From: CAJPNN01 sp041844735
Lineage (GTDB): Bacteria; Bacillota; Clostridia; Peptostreptococcales; Anaerovoracaceae
Length of the DNA stretch: 36,777 nt
NCBI GenBank assembly: GCA_041844735.1
Contig: JBGZBP010000017.1
Coordinates: forward strand, 1-36,777
Direction: 5' to 3'
Each line of letters opens with the position of its first letter. Positions within the stretch are counted from its first letter, which is position 1. Both the position numbers and the translations under genes were made by a program. This document shows, one piece after another, positions 31,897 through 36,777 of the stretch. The notes beneath the pieces were generated by a model that saw nothing but the letters and a program-made list of their open reading frames with translations, was not told the DNA's origin and did not search any database.

Positions 31897-32337
31897 TCAG
31901 TTATTTACGTTGACAATAATACAAGGTTTCCAGTACGGATCGTATTCTGACATTCTGTCTTTCACAGCCTGTTCAAACTCCTCGTCAGTACCCTCGAAAT
32001 CATCACACATAACGTCCTGTATGTCCTCCTCGAAATCGACTCTGTCACAGTAGCATTTACAGTCGTTGACCGTCTGCGAACAGTCAAGGAACTCACCTAC
32101 GTAAGCTCTAACAAATGAACAACTCATATAACACCATTCACCGCTATTTGCGTCTTCACCAGCGAATACCAGTAGCGGCAGTCCCGGGTTATCTATAATG
32201 AGCTGTCGTAGTTCCTCCGCAGAGTTTAATATACCTGTCGGTATGGTTTCTTCATGTCTCAATGCTATTACCAAGTACCTCCTCTCTGAAGTAGAGTTCT
32301 CGTCCCTTTCACAGCGGCTCTCAAGGAACTGTAACAC
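31897..32337 (-). CDS. Acidic, cysteine-rich phage protein, unknown function
   Basis: This protein of up to 146 residues probably starts at GTG (32337), with no good ribosome binding site nearby. It follows the RusA gene after 12 bases. The product is strongly acidic with many cysteines: LPLLVFAGEDANSGEWCYMS, then FLDCSQTVNDCKCYCDRVDF, an acidic DDFEGTDEEFE, and a C-terminal DPYWKPCIIVNVNN. I have the impression that similar proteins recur in Clostridia prophages, but I know of no function. Small acidic phage proteins include many DNA mimics and anti-CRISPRs, so it is a secondary candidate for that role. Confidence 0.75.
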   Translation of the reverse strand: MLQFLESRCERDENSTSERRYLVIALRHEETIPTGILNSAEELRQLIIDNPGLPLLVFAGEDANSGEWCYMSCSFVRAYVGEFLDCSQTVNDCKCYCDRVDFEEDIQDVMCDDFEGTDEEFEQAVKDRMSEYDPYWKPCIIVNVNN

Positions 32338-32349
32338 GAGATCATTGAC

Positions 32350-32787
32350 TCATTTATGCTCATAATCCTCCTTGTGATCGCACCTCTCCGAAATCTCAAT
32401 CACGACTTTCGGCACTTCCGCATACTTTTTTATCACTCTGAGGTCGATGATCTGCTTATCATCAGCGTAAGCATAACCATTCAGAGCATCGAGAATAATT
32501 TTTGCTATGTTGTCGCAATCCGGCTTCTTGCAGGGTCTTTTTTCGTCGCTTAACATTGCTGACTGCGCCGTCTTGCTCGCCGATGTCGGTACGGAAAAAT
32601 ACGCCACGATGGTGGCTTCGAGTTCGCCGTTAAGCGTTTTGCTGCCGTGTTTGTCAAAATATACTTGCCTTACAAGCTTTTCGTAATCCGCCGTTTCTTT
32701 CGGCGTATATGCCCTGCCATTTCTGGTAAACCGAGGGCGAGCTTTCGCCTTTGGCTCACCGCACACAATAAAATTTATGTTCTTCAC
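32350..32787 (-). CDS. rusA: RusA-family Holliday junction resolvase
   Basis: This 145-residue nuclease starts at GTG behind AGGAGG. RusA signatures are FIVCGEPKAKARPRF near the start and KPDCDNIAKIILDALNG with ADDKQI. The acidic residues D90, D92 and D109/D110 match the catalytic set. It resolves branched DNA from phage recombination and replication, in keeping with the RecT and YqaJ genes upstream. Confidence 0.94.
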   Translation of the reverse strand: MKNINFIVCGEPKAKARPRFTRNGRAYTPKETADYEKLVRQVYFDKHGSKTLNGELEATIVAYFSVPTSASKTAQSAMLSDEKRPCKKPDCDNIAKIILDALNGYAYADDKQIIDLRVIKKYAEVPKVVIEISERCDHKEDYEHK

Positions 32788-32862
32788 GCTCTCCTCCTTT
32801 CTTGCCGTCCTTGCCGTCGTTCGCCTTGAGCGCGAACGGTAATAACCCGGTAAAACCCTTTT

Positions 32863-33813
32863 CTATCCGTCTCTAATCGGGTGCGCTCGCTCTTTTAGCT
32901 GTTTTTCTTTTCGCGCCAAAAGAGCCGCTTCAAGCCCCGGATTTTCAAACGATTCAGCAATTGTTTTTTTATTGGCGACAGGAAGTCCCGGCGTTGCCAT
33001 ATGCCGCATCGTTATTTCGTCATTCCACCGCTCTTGCCGCAAAAAAGTTGCAGGATGCGGAATATATGCTCCTCCGTCTTTCTGCCACTGCACACATCGC
33101 TTGTATTCTTCAAGCCCATCAAGAATGCGTACAAGCAGTTCTTCCGTAACCTTTAATGCCCGGAAGGCTTTTAATGCATCCTTTTTGCTGACTTTCTTCG
33201 GGTATGCATCCCAAAAGGCGATAAACATTTCATCGAACGATCGCTGTTTAGGCTGCTGTTTAAGCGTCGGAGGGAGTGAGGGCGCAGCAACATATTCCGG
33301 TTCGGCAAAATCGCTGTCCATTTCGTCTGGCTCATAATCCGTTATGCTACTCCGGGTATCTCCACCCGCGTCCGAATCCCCCTGGGGGGGTATAGGGGGG
33401 GTATATATATCATTATCAGAAACAGATACAGATAACATATTACAGCCATTTTTGCCATTTTTGCCATTAGCAAAAATGCGTTTGCCATTTTTGCCATTAG
33501 CAAAAATGCGTTTGCCATTTTTGCCATCATTTGCCATTGGCTCGTCGTTTTTATTGTTCCATCTGCTCTCTGCGCCTTTTTTCCCAGCTTCAGAACGCAC
33601 GGTTTTTGTTTCTTCCCATTTTTCGTTGTCATAATCCAGGCGCGATTTAACGAGTTTGAACGCCAAAAGAAGATGCGCCGGGAGATCAACTTCGTCTTTT
33701 GAAACGGAATAGTTAAACATCGCCTTTATCATGGCTTTGAAATCCTCGGCGGGCAGATCTTCCATTGCGTCCATATAGTCCTTGTGTAACAAAAAAGCCG
33801 TTTTATTATTCAT
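32863..33813 (-). CDS. Phage replication initiator-like protein (DUF6291 N-terminus)
   Basis: This 316-residue protein begins NKTAFLLHKDYMDAMEDLP and contains AGKKGAESRWNNK, the pattern of DUF6291/replisome-organiser proteins. The middle holds repeated KNGKRIFANG units encoded by 30-base DNA repeats, then a proline-rich linker. The C-terminal domain (FWDAYPKKVSKKDALKAF, HPATFLRQERW) is common in phage replication proteins. The in-gene repeats recall lambda O, whose gene contains the origin. Spacer 18 targets 33423-33455. The start ATG follows GAGGTG. Confidence 0.8.
   Translation of the reverse strand: MNNKTAFLLHKDYMDAMEDLPAEDFKAMIKAMFNYSVSKDEVDLPAHLLLAFKLVKSRLDYDNEKWEETKTVRSEAGKKGAESRWNNKNDEPMANDGKNGKRIFANGKNGKRIFANGKNGKNGCNMLSVSVSDNDIYTPPIPPQGDSDAGGDTRSSITDYEPDEMDSDFAEPEYVAAPSLPPTLKQQPKQRSFDEMFIAFWDAYPKKVSKKDALKAFRALKVTEELLVRILDGLEEYKRCVQWQKDGGAYIPHPATFLRQERWNDEITMRHMATPGLPVANKKTIAESFENPGLEAALLARKEKQLKERAHPIRDG
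33423..33455 (+). other. Protospacer of spacer 18 (33/33)
   Basis: This stretch is identical to the crRNA sequence of spacer 18 (1120-1152), with AAA on the PAM side. It abuts and slightly overlaps the first iteron in the replication gene. Confidence 0.97.
33451..33537. repeat. Iteron-like repeats inside the replication gene, candidate origin
   Basis: TTTGCCAT occurs seven times at 33451, 33460, 33481, 33490, 33511, 33520 and 33530 (ATGGCAAA on the minus strand), arranged as pairs 9 bases apart with a 30-base period. GCAAAAATGC lies between pairs. The layout resembles the iterons of an in-gene phage replication origin. Confidence 0.65.
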
Positions 33814-33832
33814 CCTACACCTCTTCTACCCC

Positions 33833-34255
33833 CTAAAAATGCACATTGGCGCTATCATCGGCGAAACTGCTGTCAAAAACATCAAAACTATCGTAGTAGT
33901 CCGCAGGTTCGCTTTCGCGTTTTTTGAAATCGATTATAAAAAAGCGGTTTACCAAGACATCAGTAGAATATCGTTTCTCGCCGTCCTTATCATATGTTGA
34001 TGTATTAAGTGTTCCCTCTATAAGGAGCCTTGACCCCTTTGCCGTCCATTTGCTTATAATATCCGCGCTTTTCCCGAACGCTTTGCAGCGGATAAAATCT
34101 GCTGTCGGTTTGCCCTCGCGTTCAAGCTCGTTTTTCTTTTCTTTTGTAAGATCCTTTTCAACCGCAAGCGTAAAATTGCCGACAAGCATACCGCTCATCA
34201 GCTGTTTTGTTTCTATATCCTTTGTCAGTCTTCCCATCAATGTGATTCTGTTCAT
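33833..34255 (-). CDS. ssb: Single-stranded DNA-binding protein
   Basis: This 140-residue OB-fold protein opens MNRITLMGRLTKDIETKQ and contains DFIRCKAFGKSADIISKW and GSRLLIEGTLNTSTYDKDGE, the usual SSB core. The C-terminus is acidic but ends ANVHF instead of the canonical DDDIPF tip, so interaction with host partners may differ. The ATG follows AAGGAG. It protects single strands during recombination and replication. Confidence 0.95.
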   Translation of the reverse strand: MNRITLMGRLTKDIETKQLMSGMLVGNFTLAVEKDLTKEKKNELEREGKPTADFIRCKAFGKSADIISKWTAKGSRLLIEGTLNTSTYDKDGEKRYSTDVLVNRFFIIDFKKRESEPADYYDSFDVFDSSFADDSANVHF

Positions 34256-34294
34256 TTTTTGCTCCTTTTGGTTTTTGGTGCCGTTTTTTATAAA

Positions 34295-34331
34295 ATTAAA
34301 CCGCTGCTCCCACCATAAACGGCGGTTTAAT
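34295..34331 (-). terminator. Hairpin between recT and ssb
   Basis: ATTAAACCGC (34295-34304) and GCGGTTTAAT (34322-34331) form a perfect 10-base-pair stem with a 17-base loop. On the minus strand TTTATAAAAAA follows. It could be a weak terminator or an mRNA-stability element. Confidence 0.55.
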
Positions 34332-34343
34332 ATTTAGGACTTT

Positions 34344-35222
34344 CTACCCAAGATTACCACTCGGCACTTCCGCTCGGTGTTCCCTCGCAATGTCTTCTGT
34401 CAAAACATCTTCAAACTCCGCTTCTTCATCAGCCTTTAGGATGCTTGCAACAAGGCTCATATCATCACAAATTTCAGTCTTGACGCTCTCGTCTGATGTA
34501 ATCTGCCTTGCGAAATCTGTTTTTATCGGCGCGTATTTGAGTAGCTTCTTTATGACCGTTTTCTTTGCCATTTCATCAAAATTGGTTGCCCAAGGGCTAT
34601 ACACGCTGCCGGCTTTAGAATATCTTTGCTGATGCATTATCGCGTCAGCTTTTGTCATCACTTCAAAGCCATACCCACCATTTACAAGGTGATACACTGC
34701 ATAATAATGCGTTGCCGCACCGCGTTCACCATTAGCTGGTTTGTGCCTAAGCGTTTGATTTAATCCTAACTCGTATTCAAATTCATCGTTTTCGTACACC
34801 GTGTGCGCGTAGATTGTACTGAATTCTCCGCTCCTATGTGCAAGATCTAATAGTCCTTTGTATCCTATTTGGAACTGCGCCTCAAGCCTACCCTTGTTTC
34901 GATATGGTATAATATACGCCTGACCAAGCGGAGTATTCGGCTCGAGCCCGAGTTGCGCTGCTGTCATCAGCGCACCAAGGAACGAATTTTGAGAACACTC
35001 TGATAAGGTCGGATTGGTTGATACTGCCGTTAGTGCCATGCGCGTAAACCTTTCTGCTGTGAGCACTGACGGCAGTGCTTTTCCTATTTCCGGTTTCATA
35101 ATCTGGATAAGGTCTTTAATGCTTCTGCCTTTTGCCGGTGATTGCGCTTGCGTTGCGGTCGCTGCCGCCTTATTTGTCTTTGCTGTCGCGAGCGCTTCTT
35201 TTGCTGTTATTTTTTCTGACAT
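34344..35222 (-). CDS. recT: RecT-family single-strand annealing protein
   Basis: This 292-residue recombinase has the RecT pattern: MKPEIGKALPSVLTAERFTR, FLGALMTAAQLGLEPNTPLG, AYIIPYRNKGRLEAQFQIGY (start of KGLLDLAHRSG) and WATNFDEMAKKTVIKKLLKY. It anneals complementary strands produced by the neighbouring YqaJ exonuclease. The ATG follows GGGGGG. An alanine-rich N-terminal stretch precedes the core. Confidence 0.96.
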   Translation of the reverse strand: MSEKITAKEALATAKTNKAAATATQAQSPAKGRSIKDLIQIMKPEIGKALPSVLTAERFTRMALTAVSTNPTLSECSQNSFLGALMTAAQLGLEPNTPLGQAYIIPYRNKGRLEAQFQIGYKGLLDLAHRSGEFSTIYAHTVYENDEFEYELGLNQTLRHKPANGERGAATHYYAVYHLVNGGYGFEVMTKADAIMHQQRYSKAGSVYSPWATNFDEMAKKTVIKKLLKYAPIKTDFARQITSDESVKTEICDDMSLVASILKADEEAEFEDVLTEDIAREHRAEVPSGNLG

Positions 35223-35236
35223 TTTCCAATACCCCC

Positions 35237-36187
35237 CTATACGGTTTCTTTTTCTTTTAATGGTGTGACTTTTAGAACTCTGTATGTGCTTTTCTTGATA
35301 TATGTATCATCCTTAAAAATTTCGGCGTGGTCGTTTTTAAGTTTCTTGGCATCGATCGTCTCTCTCTTCGCGGTTTTGAAAGTAACGTTATAGCGAGAAT
35401 TTATCCCGGTTTCAGCCTCGCCAATAGCTATTTTTATATGATTTTCAAGCACTTCCTTTTCTTCTTCCAGTTTTTTAATGAGTTCTTTGACTTCTATTAG
35501 GCGATCAAGATTACCTGTCTGCGACTCTATAACAGCTGATGCGCCCGCTATCGAAACGGGATATACTCTTTTTATAAAATCTGTTAAGTCGCATGTGCCT
35601 GGCTCTGGCGGAATTTTGGCTACAACATGATTTTCCCAAAAAAACGATTCAGCTTCTATCAAGTTAGAAATCACTTCTTCGTCTCTGCTTATTTCCCTTA
35701 ATTCCAAGCGCTCATTACCTACAAGGGCACACAAATACCATTTATCATATCCCGTAACTGCCATATAATGTAGACACTGGAGCTCATAATGTAGCGGCAT
35801 GCCGCCGGCTTCCCACGCTTTAGCAGAGTACGGGCCGATGAACTTAATTTCAAGCCCTGCGCGCTCTCCCACAATCTCGCGATCTATGTTTGCAAGCATA
35901 AATTTGTGTTCATCGTGCCGGAGTATAGCATTGCGTCTTCTGGTTTGCTTGCCGGTTGCAAGCTCAAATTCCTTTGCAATGAAATCCTCAATCCTTGAGC
36001 CGAGTTCCATTTTATAATTTGAATCCGGCTCGTTTCCCTCGCCTATTTTGTCAAGGTATACGCTATACGCTGTTTTCCAAGGATTGACACCGATTACCGC
36101 AGCGGCATCAGAGCCGCCAATGCCCGCGCGCCTTGATTCGAGCCAATCTTCGCGGCTCATTCCTACTGTTGATTTATAAACTTTCAT
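35237..36187 (-). CDS. YqaJ-family viral recombinase exonuclease
   Basis: This 316-residue PD-(D/E)XK nuclease has RRAGIGGSDAAAVIGVNPW near the start and an active site readable as D102 (ANIDREIVG) and E113-x-K115 (GLEIKF). A C-terminal helical region (about 220-270, KELIKKLEEEKEVLENHIK) is normal for YqaJ proteins. It digests duplex ends to give substrate to RecT. The ATG follows a G-rich site. Confidence 0.95.
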   Translation of the reverse strand: MKVYKSTVGMSREDWLESRRAGIGGSDAAAVIGVNPWKTAYSVYLDKIGEGNEPDSNYKMELGSRIEDFIAKEFELATGKQTRRRNAILRHDEHKFMLANIDREIVGERAGLEIKFIGPYSAKAWEAGGMPLHYELQCLHYMAVTGYDKWYLCALVGNERLELREISRDEEVISNLIEAESFFWENHVVAKIPPEPGTCDLTDFIKRVYPVSIAGASAVIESQTGNLDRLIEVKELIKKLEEEKEVLENHIKIAIGEAETGINSRYNVTFKTAKRETIDAKKLKNDHAEIFKDDTYIKKSTYRVLKVTPLKEKETV

Positions 36188-36199
36188 TTCCCCCCCAAC

Positions 36200-36523
36200 C
36201 TATTTGAAAATATCTATAACATCCGCGGACATAAACCGAACTTTGTGAAGTCTGCCTGATAGCTCGTGCATCATTCCGGCTGTAAGGCGATCTCCAAAAA
36301 CCCAAACTTGGTCACAGCGCCCGGCAAGCTCTTTACACATTTCAAGAACTTCCGCCCTTTCCTCTGCTTTTTTATCATCAAGAAAAGGGAACATCATATG
36401 TGGGGTTATAGGAATGTAACCTCGCTTAAAAGCAAGCTTCGCATATAACTCCGCGTTTCGCCTATTCTCCGCTATATCCCCACTGTATGGAGCGCAAATA
36501 TATACAAATCTACCCTCTGTCAT
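36200..36523 (-). CDS. DUF4406-like nucleoside deoxyribosyltransferase-fold protein
   Basis: This protein of about 107 residues starts at the ATG at 36523 behind GGGAGG. The longer frame to 36601 lacks a site. FVYICAPYSGDIAENRRNAE, ITPHMMFPFL and VWVFGDRLTAGMMHEL match DUF4406, related in fold to nucleoside 2-deoxyribosyltransferases. It is common in early regions of Bacillota phages. Its substrate is unknown. Confidence 0.85.
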   Translation of the reverse strand: MTEGRFVYICAPYSGDIAENRRNAELYAKLAFKRGYIPITPHMMFPFLDDKKAEERAEVLEMCKELAGRCDQVWVFGDRLTAGMMHELSGRLHKVRFMSADVIDIFK

Positions 36524-36629
36524 ATTCCTCCCTTTGGCTTTGAACAAGGTTGTAAACCCAAAAGCCTTTTTCAAAGAGAAGCTCGCACAAGTAATGTTCA
36601 AAACTATTTCCGAGCTTTTTATTATTCAT
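36510..36629 (-). pseudogene. Truncated resolvase/PD-(D/E)XK-like nuclease remnant
   Basis: A 39-residue frame with an excellent AGGAGGGG site reads MNNKKLGNSFEHYLCELLFE and KGFWVYNLVQSQ, then stops after EEYDRG. The opening resembles phage Holliday-junction-resolvase or VRR-like nucleases that normally run well over 100 residues, with the catalytic part after this point. Here that part is missing and the frame runs into the DUF4406 start. The likely cause is a deletion that fused the N-terminal piece to the next gene's leader. It could still be translated as a short peptide. Confidence 0.6.
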
Positions 36630-36777
36630 TCCTACCCCTCCTTATTTCCTCATATTTATCCAATACTTTGCGGCTGTACCCCGTCTCGTATATGCCTGAT
36701 TCCCACAGCTCTTTTGCCCTGCTTAGTCCGCAGTTATAAACCATAAGCACACCGTGCATTGATGAAGCCTGGTCGGG
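36622..36777 (-). CDS. 3' end of an early phage gene, cut by the window edge
   Basis: The frame is open from the right edge to a TAA at 36622-36624 and yields 51 residues including MHGVLMVYNCGLSRAKELWE and SGYSRK-like basic residues near the end. An internal ATG could also start a 45-residue protein. It overlaps the start of the truncated nuclease gene. I do not recognise a family. Confidence 0.5.
   Translation of the reverse strand, partial: PDQASSMHGVLMVYNCGLSRAKELWESGIYETGYSRKVLDKYEEIRRGRNE

Noticed and set aside
33342..33689. 115-codon frame sharing a short peptide with an array frame
   Set aside because: The shared peptide reflects the spacer 18 match at DNA level. The frame is a shadow of the replication gene.
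11239..36777. Search for an integrase or CI-type repressor
   Set aside because: No gene in the window shows a tyrosine or serine recombinase pattern or a CI-like repressor. They probably lie past the right edge, so prophage status is inferred from the adjoining host CRISPR-Cas locus.

Overview
The window joins a complete type I-E CRISPR-Cas locus (about 1-11,100) to most of a lambda-like siphophage prophage (about 11,200-36,777, continuing past the right edge). Base composition is moderately AT-rich. AGGAGG-type ribosome binding sites and TTGACA/TATAAT promoters are common. The phage gene set (P27-type small terminase, ArpU-like late regulator, RecT, YqaJ exonuclease, SLH-like domain on the endolysin) and a Cas2-DnaQ fusion of the kind known from Streptococcus thermophilus suggest a Bacillota-like host, with Clostridia, Negativicutes or perhaps Synergistota as possibilities. 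No rRNA, tRNA or housekeeping gene fixes the taxon.

CRISPR-Cas. The array (53-1485) has 24 repeats and 23 spacers and reads on the minus strand. Its leader lies at the right, against the 3' end of cas2, and its degenerate old end lies at the left. Upstream on the same strand are cas3, cse1, cse2, cas7e, cas5e, cas6e, cas1 and cas2-dnaQ, tightly spaced or overlapping. Every gene is full length and the catalytic motifs that can be checked are present.

Prophage. From left to right, which is late to early because nearly all genes are on the minus strand: a terminator, two small genes, endolysin, holin, tail tip, fibre and tape measure, a tail chaperone with a -1 frameshift, major tail protein, head-tail connectors, capsid, protease, portal and terminase. 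Then come a ParB/PAPS-reductase fusion, an HNH nuclease, an ArpU-like regulator, an acidic protein, RusA, a replication protein with internal iterons, SSB, RecT, YqaJ exonuclease, a DUF4406 protein and a truncated nuclease. Two plus-strand islands interrupt this order: a DUF523 gene with its own promoter, and a three-gene operon (small hydrophobic peptide, membrane protein, HTH protein). No integrase or CI-type repressor lies in the window.

Main observation. Ten spacers match the adjacent prophage perfectly and an eleventh matches at 29 of 33 positions. All have an AA motif on the PAM side (one is offset by a base). The host therefore carries an apparently intact I-E system aimed many times at its own resident prophage, which implies an anti-CRISPR, silencing of cas expression, or a hidden defect. 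Two phage promoters at opposite ends of the prophage share an almost identical palindromic operator placed between -35 and -10. One drives a 56-residue acidic protein and the other drives the small-peptide/membrane/HTH operon. This two-site regulon is the best place in the window to look for an undescribed anti-CRISPR or lysogeny-maintenance system.
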